Shown here: positions 8,319 to 16,499 of the stretch, one piece after another
Layout of the letters: every line of letters starts with the position of its first letter
Numbering within the stretch: position 1 is the stretch's first letter
DNA from: Vulcanimicrobiota bacterium
Lineage (GTDB): Bacteria; Vulcanimicrobiota; Xenobia; Xenobiales; JADMJV01
Assembly: GCA_019637395.1 (NCBI GenBank)
Contig: JAHBVR010000019.1
Span: forward strand, 83,595-147,594
Reading direction: 5' to 3'
Length of the DNA: 64,000 nucleotides
Program-made: the position numbers and the translations under genes
Notes under the pieces: generated by a model
What the model was told of the DNA's origin: nothing
Databases searched by the model: none
Seen by the model: the letters and a program-made list of their open reading frames with translations, nothing else

Positions 8319-9608
8319 TTGGAACAACTGGATTTCTTCGCCCCCGAAGAGGGCGAATCGAAGCGGGAAAAGGCTCCTCTGGCCAGCCGCATGCGGCCCA
8401 CCGCCCTGGATCAGTATCAGGGGCAGGAACACCTTTTAGGCCCCGGTAAACCCCTGCGCCGGCTGATCGAGTCGGGTCGGCTGAGCACCAGTCTGGTATT
8501 CTGGGGCCCTCCCGGCTGCGGCAAGACCAGTCTGGCCCACCTGGTGGCCCAGCAGTTGAACATGGCCTGGGAAACCCTTTCCGCGGTTGACTCGGGAGTA
8601 AAAGAACTGCGGGCGGTGGCCGACCGGGCTCGCCAGCGCCAGCAGCCGACCCTACTCTTCATCGACGAGATCCATCGTTACAGCAAGACCCAGCAAGATG
8701 CACTGCTGCCTCACGTAGAGTCGGGCCTGCTTCAGTTAATCGGAGCCACCACCGAAGCTCCCTACGGCAGCCTCAGCCCGGCTCTGCTCAGTCGCTGTCA
8801 GGCCTACCGCCTCCAGGCCCTGGGACCTCACCAGGTGCTCCGTCTGCTGCAACGCGCCTGCGGTGACGAGCGGGGATTGGGTAAACTGCAGCCCCAACTG
8901 GAGGAGGGAGTTTTGGAGCGGCTGGCTCAACTGGCTCAGGGGGACGCCCGGACCGCCCTGGGTCTGCTGGAACAAGCGATTCTCTCCGCGCCCATAGGAG
9001 CCGACGGCCATCCCCGCCTGAGCCCCGCCTGGGTGGACGAACAGCTCCCCGAGCAGCCGGTAAAGTACACCGAAAGCGATCACCACGCCTGTACCTCGGC
9101 TCTGATCAAATCCATCCGCGGTTCGGACACCCAGGCCGCCCTCTACTGGCTGGGCCGCATGGTGGCCGGCGGTGAACCGGTCGACTATCTGACGCGGCGC
9201 ATCCGTATATCCGCCAGCGAGGATATCGGCCTAGCCGATCCCCAGGCCATCATCCACACTCAGGCCTGTTGCGCCTCGGCCGAAGCGGTGGGCTACCCGG
9301 AAGCGCGCTACCCGCTGGCCCAGGCGGTCATCTACTTGAGCCTGGCTCCCAAGTCCGACAGCGTCGGGGCTATCTTCCGCGCCGAAGAACGCGCTCGTCA
9401 AACAGTTCACCTACCGGTGCCCGCCTGGCTGGCGCCGGGGGGCAAGTACCTCAACCCGCATCAAGAACCCTTCCACTTTCGCTCGGTGCGCCATCTGCCC
9501 AAAGAGTTGGAAAAAGAGGCCTTTTACGCACCAGGCCAGCTTGGTTACGAAATCAAGCTGGCCCGGCGACTCGAGGAATTATGGACGGTTACTGGCCCGG
9601 AACCTTGA
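8319..9608 (+). CDS. rarA: Replication-associated recombination protein RarA (MgsA family AAA+ ATPase)
   Basis: 429 residues, close to the family length. The N-terminal MEQLDFFAP and the motif ASRMRPTALDQYQGQEHLL are classical for RarA. Walker A GPPGCGKTS lies near residues 63-71, Walker B LLFIDEIHRYSKTQQDALLP near 107-126, sensor 1 GATTE, and the C-terminal region has SDHHACTSALIKSIRGSD and the tetramer-forming part. RarA acts at stalled replication forks and single-strand gaps. Translation starts at a TTG that directly follows the TAG of the propeller gene, so coupling is likely. Its 3' end overlaps the convergent gene by 20 bases. Confidence 0.95.
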   Translation: MEQLDFFAPEEGESKREKAPLASRMRPTALDQYQGQEHLLGPGKPLRRLIESGRLSTSLVFWGPPGCGKTSLAHLVAQQLNMAWETLSAVDSGVKELRAVADRARQRQQPTLLFIDEIHRYSKTQQDALLPHVESGLLQLIGATTEAPYGSLSPALLSRCQAYRLQALGPHQVLRLLQRACGDERGLGKLQPQLEEGVLERLAQLAQGDARTALGLLEQAILSAPIGADGHPRLSPAWVDEQLPEQPVKYTESDHHACTSALIKSIRGSDTQAALYWLGRMVAGGEPVDYLTRRIRISASEDIGLADPQAIIHTQACCASAEAVGYPEARYPLAQAVIYLSLAPKSDSVGAIFRAEERARQTVHLPVPAWLAPGGKYLNPHQEPFHFRSVRHLPKELEKEAFYAPGQLGYEIKLARRLEELWTVTGPEP

Positions 9609-10347
9609 ACTGCTGCATCATCTTCTGCTGTTGCTGCTGCTGGAATTCAGTGGCCGTGACCTTCTTGTAGTCGCTCGGAGGCGCGAACAGGTCGTCGGCT
9701 AAAGCGGCCGTCGAATAGTCGACAAACTCCATCGTCGAGGTCTGCGAGTTGCCCTGGTAAGTGATCATCTTGACCGGCATGCCGTTATAAGCGGCGCGCA
9801 TGCCTCTGACGTCACCCTGCTCGACGAACTTGATCTTGCAGGTCGGCTGGCTGTAGGCGGCCGATTCCGGGCAGTTGAGCACGGGCACGGGAGCGGTCCA
9901 CACTTCCACCTTGGAAGTGGTATCGGTGTTGCCGGCGCAGCCGCTGGTCTTGGTCTGGGTGGTGACCATCCAGTGGTGAGCTTTCAGTTGGGCCACCATC
10001 TCGGTGCCCAGGTCCTTGACGGTGTAGATATTCGTAATGGTGCCGGTTCCTTGACCGCCTTCGGCTTTGCCGCCTCCCTCACCGAAGGGAGTGGCATAGT
10101 AGATCTTAAGGTCGGTGTCCAGGGTGACCATTTGATGCTGGTCGCACATCGTCAGGGTGACGGTCTTGGTCTTCATCTGACCCATATCGGTGACCATTTC
10201 CGTGCGCTGACGCTTGCCTTTGACCCAAGTGGTGGTGGTCACGACCGCCGGCGCATTGCCCATCTTGGTGGTGTAGCGGACGTCGGCACCGGCGCCGAAA
10301 GCGATGGTGCCAAGGAACAGGCTGGTGAGAAAGAAACGAGTTTTCAT
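9589..10347 (-). CDS. Secreted DUF4412-like protein
   Basis: 252 residues with a signal peptide (MKTRFFLTSLFLGTIAFGAGA). The pattern of short strands with repeated Thr and Lys (VRYTTKMGN, TTTTWVKGKRQRTEM, MCDQHQMVTLDTDLKIYY) and the end YSTAALADDLFAPPSDYKKV resemble DUF4412-type periplasmic proteins related to LolA-like lipoprotein folds. Four Cys may form disulphides. The tail is Gln/Met-rich. Function unknown. Confidence 0.6.
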   Translation of the reverse strand: MKTRFFLTSLFLGTIAFGAGADVRYTTKMGNAPAVVTTTTWVKGKRQRTEMVTDMGQMKTKTVTLTMCDQHQMVTLDTDLKIYYATPFGEGGGKAEGGQGTGTITNIYTVKDLGTEMVAQLKAHHWMVTTQTKTSGCAGNTDTTSKVEVWTAPVPVLNCPESAAYSQPTCKIKFVEQGDVRGMRAAYNGMPVKMITYQGNSQTSTMEFVDYSTAALADDLFAPPSDYKKVTATEFQQQQQQKMMQQFKVPGQ

Positions 10348-10380
10348 GGCGCCCCCTTCGTAAAGCAGGCCCAGATCCTC

Positions 10381-10953
10381 CTAAGGCCGGACCGCCCAGA
10401 TCAGGCCTCGCCGTGTCCGGTCTTCAGCGGCCACGGGCATTCGTTCGACTTCCACCTCGAGGACAAAACCAGCCGCTTGCAGGCCAATCTTAACCTGATC
10501 CATAGGGAGGATTCGATACTCCGGCCAGCCCTCCAGGAGTTGACTGTGAAAGGTCAGCAGCAGGCGCCCGCCGGGAAACAGAGCTTGGAACATCTCACCG
10601 AGAGCCCGCTCCAGTTGCCGGTCCGACAGGTGCACGATGGCGTAAAAGGCGGTCATGGCCGCGAACTCTTCACGCTCGCCCAGGCGCAGCAGGTTGCCCA
10701 CCTCGAAGTCCACCTCGGGAAAGTTTTCCCGGGCCAGTTCCACCATGCGTTCCGACAGGTCCAGTCCGCGTACTTCCAGACCTTTCTGCTGCAAATAGCC
10801 GGCCACGTGGCCGGGTCCGCAGGCCAGATCCAACACCGGACCTGCTACCCCCTGGGCAAATAAATCCAGTAACTTCCGATCCAACGGAGTACGCTCGAGG
10901 ATATCGGCGTACTCCTCAGCATACTCTTCGGCCTTCTGGTCGTAGTCGCTCAG
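10381..10953 (-). CDS. Class I SAM-dependent methyltransferase, likely CTG start
   Basis: About 190 residues. Motif I is PVLDLACGPGHVAGYL, followed by GLDLSERMVELAREN and FAAMTAFYAIVHLSD, then LFPGGRLLLTFHS: a standard Rossmann methyltransferase of unknown substrate. The frame is homologous-looking well upstream of the first conventional start (TTG 10884): the codons before it read SDYDQKAEEYAEEYADILER, the usual family N-terminus. No ATG, GTG or TTG covers it. A CTG at 10953 overlaps the TGA of the upstream gene (CTGA), analogous to the common ATGA junction, and is taken as the likely start. Confidence 0.72.
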   Translation of the reverse strand: MSDYDQKAEEYAEEYADILERTPLDRKLLDLFAQGVAGPVLDLACGPGHVAGYLQQKGLEVRGLDLSERMVELARENFPEVDFEVGNLLRLGEREEFAAMTAFYAIVHLSDRQLERALGEMFQALFPGGRLLLTFHSQLLEGWPEYRILPMDQVKIGLQAAGFVLEVEVERMPVAAEDRTRRGLIWAVRP

Positions 10954-12014
10954 CGCGCTTCCACCACCAACTGGCCGTTATCCACGCGGCAGCGGTAACC
11001 CTGGATGGCTAAAAGCCTCTCCGCCGCTTCCAGGGCGGGCACGTGGTAAAGATTGAGATAGGCTTTGCCGCGAAAGCCGCGGGGCAGGACCAGTTTTAGC
11101 TTCATCTTATTGGCCATGGCGAAAAGCACATCGCTGAGCAAGGTGGGCGCCCAAACATCCCGGGGTTGGTAGTCAAACTCGGGGCCGGGCTCAGCCGGAG
11201 GGACCACTTCAGGAATCTGGGTGGCCACAATCAGGAAGCCGTGGGTGGCGGTAGCCTGAATGGCCTGTTTCTGGCCCTGGCAGATCAAAGCGAAAAGTTG
11301 CTTGACCGGAGCCGGCTGGTGCGTGGCCAGCGTCACGCTACCGTTGACATCGGGGCCGACGATAAAATTCAACCGGGCTTCCCGAGCCAGCACGGCGACC
11401 ACAAAGTGCAGGGGTGCGTCCACGAAGTTGAAGCTGGCTTTGCCTTCCAGCCCCTCCACTCCGGGAATGGTCAAATTTCTCTGGGTGCCCGAGGCAGGCA
11501 CGACCAGCAAGAAACCTTCTTGTTCTTCGAGCACCAGACGGGCGTTGCTCACCAAACTCTCCAGCAACCCTCGCAACGAGCCCTGACTGACCTTGAGCTC
11601 GACCTTTCCCTTCACGGAAGGATCGATCCAGATGTTCTGTTCCATCCCGGCGGCCAGCAAGGTCAAAGCGTCCACCCGCTCCAGACCCTGCACCCAAAAG
11701 TCGACCGCGTCATCCGGGCCGGCCGGAGTCAGCGCCTGCGGTTGGAGCTCTTCGGTTTTGCCTTTGGGCGGCTTGATGGTCAATTTCCAGTTCTGCTTGT
11801 TCTGCGCCAGCTCCACCGAGTCTCCGCCCACGCCCGTGACCTCGTAAGGGCCGAGCCGCTGACCTTTGCCGACGATCAAAGCCATCTTCGGGGCGGTCAC
11901 CACCGCCAGGCGGTGTTTAGCCGTCTCCAGGATTCCGCCCAGCGTGAGCGGCGGCGCATTCTGGGCCAGGGCCGTGGAAGTAAGGAGCAAGGTGGTCAAC
12001 AGCAAGGAACGCAT
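10950..12014 (-). CDS. Secreted protein with secretin/TonB short N-terminal (STN)-like domains
   Basis: About 354 residues from ATG 12014, which gives the signal peptide MRSLLLTTLLLTSTALAQ. Three regions have the beta-alpha-beta look of STN/secretin N domains: DALTLLAAGMEQNIWIDPSV with VKGKVELKVSQGSLRGLLES; ASFNFVDAPLHFVVAVLARE with LNFIVGPDVNGSVTLA; and LLSDVLFAMANKMKLKLVLP with ALEAAERLLAIQGYRCRV. Secretins and TonB receptors carry these upstream of a pore, but no secretin pore follows and the gene stops after the third. It may be a periplasmic pilotin-like or interaction protein. The stop overlaps the methyltransferase start. Confidence 0.6.
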   Translation of the reverse strand: MRSLLLTTLLLTSTALAQNAPPLTLGGILETAKHRLAVVTAPKMALIVGKGQRLGPYEVTGVGGDSVELAQNKQNWKLTIKPPKGKTEELQPQALTPAGPDDAVDFWVQGLERVDALTLLAAGMEQNIWIDPSVKGKVELKVSQGSLRGLLESLVSNARLVLEEQEGFLLVVPASGTQRNLTIPGVEGLEGKASFNFVDAPLHFVVAVLAREARLNFIVGPDVNGSVTLATHQPAPVKQLFALICQGQKQAIQATATHGFLIVATQIPEVVPPAEPGPEFDYQPRDVWAPTLLSDVLFAMANKMKLKLVLPRGFRGKAYLNLYHVPALEAAERLLAIQGYRCRVDNGQLVVEAR

Positions 12015-12103
12015 GGGCGGCCCTTCGCGCGTTTGAAAGGCCGCCCCTCTCCCAAGTTCAAAGCGGGGAGGCCCAGACCGGAGCAGGCTAGAATCCATCC
12101 CCA

Positions 12104-12502
12104 ATGAGCACGCCAGCCTGCCAATTTTGCCAACAGCATCCTTCCGTCGTGACGGTGACCACGCAGGCTCCGGAACAGGAAGCGCAAACGCTGCGTCTAT
12201 GCCAGCGCTGCGGCTACCTGCATCAGGTCGTCTCGCAGGTGGCCGTGCTGGAGCAGGCCATGCCGGCGCCCCCCTGCTTTCTATGCACCAGATTGTCGGC
12301 CGTGACGGCCGAAATGAAGGACAAGCAGGGGCAACTGGTGGGCCGCTACCGACTCTGCGAAGCCTGCGTGAAACGCCAGGAATTCACGGCCGCCGACATC
12401 CTGCGGGTGGCCACTCCCTGGACGCCCGGAGTGCTGGAACTACCCCCTCCCAAGACCCGGGTCTTCCCCAAGCCTCGCCACCGGATGCCGGGCAATAATT
12501 AA
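12104..12502 (+). CDS. Small zinc-ribbon protein with four CxxC pairs
   Basis: 132 residues. Cys pairs are CQFC (about 6-9), CQRC (33-36), CFLC (58-61) and CEAC (84-87), which would bind two zinc ions as two treble-clef or ribbon knuckles. The C-terminal 35 residues are basic and Pro-rich (PKTRVFPKPRHRMPGNN). No known family was recognised. It is transcribed away from the STN-domain gene, the two starts being 89 bases apart. Confidence 0.55.
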   Translation: MSTPACQFCQQHPSVVTVTTQAPEQEAQTLRLCQRCGYLHQVVSQVAVLEQAMPAPPCFLCTRLSAVTAEMKDKQGQLVGRYRLCEACVKRQEFTAADILRVATPWTPGVLELPPPKTRVFPKPRHRMPGNN

Positions 12503-12533
12503 GCCCAGATTGAATCGCTGGTGCTGGCAAAGC

Positions 12534-13001
12534 CTAAAACTCGTCCTCTCGGACCGAGCCGGTGAGACGTTCCGCCGAAAAGGCCCCCGCGTAAGCCAGC
12601 GAGGCAGCGGCACCGCCGCCCAAGAGAAACTTGGCCATGCCGAATTGGTACCAAACCGAAGGGGTAAACCAGCCCACGCTGAGGGCGGCGAACATGGCCA
12701 ATCCAGCCGCCACGGCCGGCTCCAGCAAGCGCACCTTGGGGGAGATAAAGCCCACCAGGAATCCGCCCAGATAATAGGCGGCCAGGTTGATGCCGCCCTC
12801 GACCAGAAAACGAAAGTGGGCTGTTTGATAGCCCTGAGTGATATAAGGAGTGGCGAACCTGGCCAGCAAGACTTGAAAGACCAGAAAGCCGGCGAAACTG
12901 GCCCAGACCCAGCCCCAGCTGAAGGGAGCTCGTCGCTTATTGACCACGGTGGTGCGCTCACCGGGAAGGACAGATACCGAAAGGTCGGTCTGAGTGGTCA
13001 T
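12534..13001 (-). CDS. Hypothetical integral membrane protein (about four helices)
   Basis: 155 residues from ATG 13001, selected for the GGAGGT ribosome site 11 bases upstream. Hydrophobic segments: WVWASFAGFLVFQVLLARF, LVEGGINLAAYYLGGFLVGF, LLEPAVAAGLAMFAALSVGW and AKFLLGGGAAASLAYAGAF. The first 30 residues and the acidic end SVREDEF are cytoplasmic-looking. Not recognised. Confidence 0.6.
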   Translation of the reverse strand: MTTQTDLSVSVLPGERTTVVNKRRAPFSWGWVWASFAGFLVFQVLLARFATPYITQGYQTAHFRFLVEGGINLAAYYLGGFLVGFISPKVRLLEPAVAAGLAMFAALSVGWFTPSVWYQFGMAKFLLGGGAAASLAYAGAFSAERLTGSVREDEF

Positions 13002-13186
13002 CGCTTGATATACCTCCAGTTCATTTGAACTACCGCAGCGCAATGTACCACAGACGCTCACGGAACACCATTACAAAGAGAGGTCGGTTTTGGTCTCCCT
13101 CGGGAGACTTCTCGACAGAGCCTGCCAGAGCCTCGCTGAGTGGCTCGTAGGAGGTGAGCACCCTATCGGGGAAGCAAGCCCGGGTA

Positions 13187-14263
13187 ATGAGCAGTGTTCC
13201 CGACGCTCTGGATGCGGGCACCATTCTTTCGGATCGCTACCAGATCGAGTATGTACTCGGGCTGGGAGGCATGGGCGCGGTCTATTTCGCGCGCGATCTT
13301 CAGCAGAACAAGGTCCCGGTGGCGGTTAAGGAAATGCGCGTCCAGGCCGGCGATCAAAACATCCAAAGGCAGGCCATCGAGCAGTTTCGCCAGGAAGCCC
13401 AATTTCTAAGCGTCCTCAATCATCCCAACCTGGTCAAAGTTTTCGATTTCTTTGTGCAAAACGGCCGCTATTACCTGGTCATGAGCTACGTCCAGGGCAA
13501 GACGCTGCGGGAGTTGCTCAAAACCCAGACCGAATTCTTTCCCCTCAAGACACTGCTGGATTGGACAGTCCAACTGGTCGACGTGCTCTCCTACCTGCAC
13601 GGCCAGACGCCCCCGATTCTCTTCCGCGATGTCAAGCCCAGCAATATCATCGTGGATTCCGAGAATCGACTGCGCCTGATCGACTTCGGTATCGCCCGCT
13701 GTCTGCACCCGGATGAGGTCACCGCCACCTTTCTCCAAGGCATGGGTTCGGCCGACTATTGCCCCTTGGAACAGTACCAGGGTGTGGGGGGAACCGATCA
13801 ACGCAGCGACATCTACTCGCTGGGGGCCACGCTCTATCATCTGCTCACTCTAAAAGCACCTCCTCGAGCCGGCGAACTAGCGGCGGAAAACAAAAAAGTG
13901 CCCTCGCCGCGCATGCTCAATCCAAGCATTGAGCCTGCTCTGGAGGATCTGGTGGTGAACATGATGGCGGTTTACAAACAGGACCGCTACGGCTCCATGA
14001 CCCAGGTGCGCGCGGCGCTCCAGAAGGTGAACCGCAACCTGGAGCTACGCCAGGAGCGAGCCGCCCTGGGGCCGGCATCGCGGCAGCGGACTTCCGAGGG
14101 CCCACCCAAGGTCCCCGGTAAATCCCAGAGTACCACCTATATCCTGGCCGGTTTGACAGCGGTCATGCTCTTCCTCATGGGCTGGTTGATCACACAAATG
14201 GGCGGCGGAGCCACTCCGGCCGCCACACCCCGGGCCGCCAGCCCCGCCCCTGCGGACAGATAG
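13187..14263 (+). CDS. Membrane-anchored Ser/Thr protein kinase (PknB-like)
   Basis: About 358 residues. Kinase landmarks in order: glycine loop LGLGGMGAVYFARD, VAVKEM with the ATP Lys, catalytic loop ILFRDVKPSNIIV, DFGIA, activation segment GMGSADYCPLEQYQG, and DQRSDIYSLGATLYHLLT. The HRD His is Phe (FRD), as in a well-known group of bacterial kinases, and the catalytic Asp is present. A C-terminal helix (YILAGLTAVMLFLMGWLI) anchors it, with only a short Pro/Ala tail outside, so no sensor domain is evident. The start is uncertain: GTG 13154 touches its own AGGAGG, so ATG 13187 is used. Confidence 0.85.
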   Translation: MSSVPDALDAGTILSDRYQIEYVLGLGGMGAVYFARDLQQNKVPVAVKEMRVQAGDQNIQRQAIEQFRQEAQFLSVLNHPNLVKVFDFFVQNGRYYLVMSYVQGKTLRELLKTQTEFFPLKTLLDWTVQLVDVLSYLHGQTPPILFRDVKPSNIIVDSENRLRLIDFGIARCLHPDEVTATFLQGMGSADYCPLEQYQGVGGTDQRSDIYSLGATLYHLLTLKAPPRAGELAAENKKVPSPRMLNPSIEPALEDLVVNMMAVYKQDRYGSMTQVRAALQKVNRNLELRQERAALGPASRQRTSEGPPKVPGKSQSTTYILAGLTAVMLFLMGWLITQMGGGATPAATPRAASPAPADR

Positions 14264-14358
14264 CCCTCTTTCTCGGTACAAAACTCCCCGGCTCAAGTAT
14301 TGAAGGGCCTCAGTGCTTCCCCTGGCCTGCTGTAAGTTGAGCCAGGAGGATTTGCACT

Positions 14359-14733
14359 ATGAAACTTCAGCTCTCGGCCGCCATTGCGGCAGCTACCCTA
14401 CTTTTTGGAACCCAGGCGGCCCTGGCCCGCCCCTTCGTCGGCGGCACCGTTTACCGCACCACTCCCAACGGCGTTTATCTAAATACCGCCAACGGCATCA
14501 CCTATATTCCCAACAACGCGGCCACCTTCCAGATCGGCAATACGGCTGTGAGCCTTCCCAGGCTGACCGTCGGTCGGCGCGTTAACGCCTACTACAACAA
14601 TACTTACACACCTACTTATGTGCCTACCGAATACTACAATCTGCACCGAGATTGGGATTGGGACCGCCACAACAACGGCTGGCGCAAAGACCGCAGCCGT
14701 TGGCACCAGCGCAACGGTCGCTGGTACCGTTAA
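14359..14733 (+). CDS. Small secreted protein, Asn/Tyr/Trp-rich
   Basis: 124 residues with a signal peptide (MKLQLSAAIAAATLLFGTQAALA). The mature part has VYRTTPNGVYLNTANGITY strands, then a Tyr/Thr stretch and a C-terminal half rich in Trp, Arg and His (RDWDWDRHNNGWRKDRSRW). AGGAGG lies upstream of the ATG and a strong terminator directly follows, so it is a single-gene unit. Function unknown; the aromatic, charged tail suggests a cell-surface or metal-binding role. Confidence 0.6.
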   Translation: MKLQLSAAIAAATLLFGTQAALARPFVGGTVYRTTPNGVYLNTANGITYIPNNAATFQIGNTAVSLPRLTVGRRVNAYYNNTYTPTYVPTEYYNLHRDWDWDRHNNGWRKDRSRWHQRNGRWYR

Positions 14734-14736
14734 AAT

Positions 14737-15063
14737 TCACTCCAGCCGGACCTTCGGGTCCGGTCTTTTTTTGTGTTCATATTGCTTGCCCAAGCGACTC
14801 AACTGTTGCAGCGTCAGCAATCCGGGCAGGCGGGCCTGGAGCGCCCCCCGGGCATCCACCAGGCACACCTGGGGCATCTGCCGGTCCTGTTCCCAGAGCC
14901 GAGCGTAAGTCTTATATTGAGGGCTCTCCAGCTCATCCACGTCCACGTAGACGAGCCGCAACGGACCGCGGTAACCCTTCACGAAAGATTGCCAGACCGG
15001 CTGCATGGCGGCGCAGGCGCCGCACCACCGGCCCGAAAAGAGCACGATGGCCGGCTGGCCCAT
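14737..15063 (-). CDS. Thioredoxin-like protein (WCGAC active site)
   Basis: 108 residues from ATG 15063, the fifth gene of the amine catabolism operon. The active site WCGAC is at about residues 13-17 (SGRWCGACAAMQPVWQ), followed by RLVYVDVDELESPQYKTYAR and the cis-Pro region QMPQVCLVDARG. There is no signal peptide, so it acts in the cytoplasm, presumably as a thiol reductant. The start overlaps the stop of the upstream aldehyde dehydrogenase gene (TGATG). One possible role is keeping the dehydrogenase Cys nucleophiles reduced; this is inference from context only. Confidence 0.75.
   Translation of the reverse strand: MGQPAIVLFSGRWCGACAAMQPVWQSFVKGYRGPLRLVYVDVDELESPQYKTYARLWEQDRQMPQVCLVDARGALQARLPGLLTLQQLSRLGKQYEHKKRPDPKVRLE
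14746..14773 (+). terminator. Strong rho-independent terminator inside the end of the opposite gene
   Basis: CCGGACC (14746-14752), loop TTCG, GGTCCGG (14757-14763), then TC and seven T. It ends the 14359 gene. The same bases encode the last residues of the convergent thioredoxin-like protein. Confidence 0.9.
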
Positions 15064-16499
15064 CAGCGCAGAGGGTTGCGGTTCAGCACCAGCAAGCGCG
15101 CTTCCGACATCTCTTCCATGGTATAGGCCACGCCTTCGCGACCGGCCCCCGACTGCTTGATGCCCCCGTAGGGCATGTTGTCGACGCGGAAGGTCGGGTA
15201 GTCGTTGACGATGATCCCGCCGCATTCCAGTTCTTCCCACGAGCTGAGCACCCGCTCCAAATCGCGGGTAAAAACGCCGGCCTGGAGCCCGTATTTGGAG
15301 CTGTTGACCCGCTCCAAGGCCTCTTCCCAGGTATCATAAGGATCGACGGTGGTGATCGGGCCAAAAACTTCTTCACAACCGATTTTGGCGTCCGCCGGCA
15401 CGCCGCTCAGCACCGTCGGAAGCATGCACGGCCCCTGCAGCTTGCCGCCGCAGTGCAGCCTGGCGCCGGCCGAGACCGCTTCTTCCAACCACGTCTGGAG
15501 CCGCTCCGCTTCTTGAGGGCGAATCAGCGGGCCAACCAGGGTGCTCTCCTGGCCCGGGTCTCCCACCTTAAGCCTGGCCACTTCGGCCACATAACCCTCG
15601 AGAAAATCCGCGTAGATGCTGCGCTCGACCAGAATGTGCTGGACCGAGATACAGACCTGGCCGGCATAGGCGTAACCACCGGCGGCCAGGCGCGGCAGTG
15701 CGTGCTCGAGATTGGCGTCGCTGTGCACAATCACGGAAGCGTTACCGCCTAACTCCAGGATGACTTTCTTGTGGCCGGCCCGGCCGCGCAGTCCCCAGCC
15801 AACCTTGGCGCTGCCGGTAAAGCTGATGATAGGCACACGCGGATCGTCCACCAGCTTCTCGATGTCGGGCACATCCAGATTCAAGCAGGAAAAACCGGCC
15901 GGCGGCACCCCGGCTTCCAGCACCAACTGGCTCAACAGCAAGGAAGTCAGGGGTGTATTGGGAGCCGGTTTTAGAATGACCGGATTGCCCACCGCCAGCG
16001 CCGGACCCACTTTGTGGGCCACCAAATTCAAAGGAAAGTTGAAGGGCGTGATGGCCGCCACCGGACCGGCGCCGAAGCGTTGGGTCATTCCCTGATAGCC
16101 CGCGCTGGCCGCGGTTACATCCAACGGTATCACCTCGCCCCCGAAACGCAGGGCTTCATGGGCGGCAAACGTAAAAGTGCTGACGGCCCGGGTCACTTCA
16201 TCGCGGGCCAGGCGAATCGGCTTGCCTGACTCGTTCATCATCGTCTGGGCGAATTCTTCCTTGCGGGCCTCCAGCGCCTGGGCGATGGCCAGACACCAGC
16301 CGGAACGGCGGGTCCGGCTGGCCCGGCGCATTTCCTTGGCGGCACCGGCGGCCGCCGCGATCGCTTCCTCGAGTTGGTCGGGACCGGCGTAGGCGACCTC
16401 GGCGATGCCTTTGCCGGTCCAGGGATTCGTGACGGGCCGGTTGTCTTTGCCGTGCCAGGCTTTACCGGCGACGATGATAGGGTGTTTGGTTTTTTTCAT
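15063..16499 (-). CDS. NAD(P)-dependent aldehyde dehydrogenase (succinate-semialdehyde type role proposed)
   Basis: 478 residues, the usual family length. Key parts: VAAITPFNFPLNLVAHKVGP and ILKPAPNTPLT (cofactor region), ISFTGSAKVGWGLR, general base Glu in VILELGGNAS, and nucleophile Cys in AYAGQVCISVQHI, then EVFGPI and MPYGGIKQSGAGREG. It oxidises an aldehyde to an acid. In this operon the expected product of the aminotransferase is succinate semialdehyde, which makes that the likely substrate, but the sequence resembles the lactaldehyde/sulfoacetaldehyde-like branch and specificity is not certain. ATG 16499 overlaps the TGA of the amine oxidase gene. Confidence 0.88.
   Translation of the reverse strand: MKKTKHPIIVAGKAWHGKDNRPVTNPWTGKGIAEVAYAGPDQLEEAIAAAAGAAKEMRRASRTRRSGWCLAIAQALEARKEEFAQTMMNESGKPIRLARDEVTRAVSTFTFAAHEALRFGGEVIPLDVTAASAGYQGMTQRFGAGPVAAITPFNFPLNLVAHKVGPALAVGNPVILKPAPNTPLTSLLLSQLVLEAGVPPAGFSCLNLDVPDIEKLVDDPRVPIISFTGSAKVGWGLRGRAGHKKVILELGGNASVIVHSDANLEHALPRLAAGGYAYAGQVCISVQHILVERSIYADFLEGYVAEVARLKVGDPGQESTLVGPLIRPQEAERLQTWLEEAVSAGARLHCGGKLQGPCMLPTVLSGVPADAKIGCEEVFGPITTVDPYDTWEEALERVNSSKYGLQAGVFTRDLERVLSSWEELECGGIIVNDYPTFRVDNMPYGGIKQSGAGREGVAYTMEEMSEARLLVLNRNPLR

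Noticed and set aside
7245..8432. A 395-codon minus-strand frame
   Set aside because: Antisense to the WD40-like gene and start of rarA; composition of a shadow frame.
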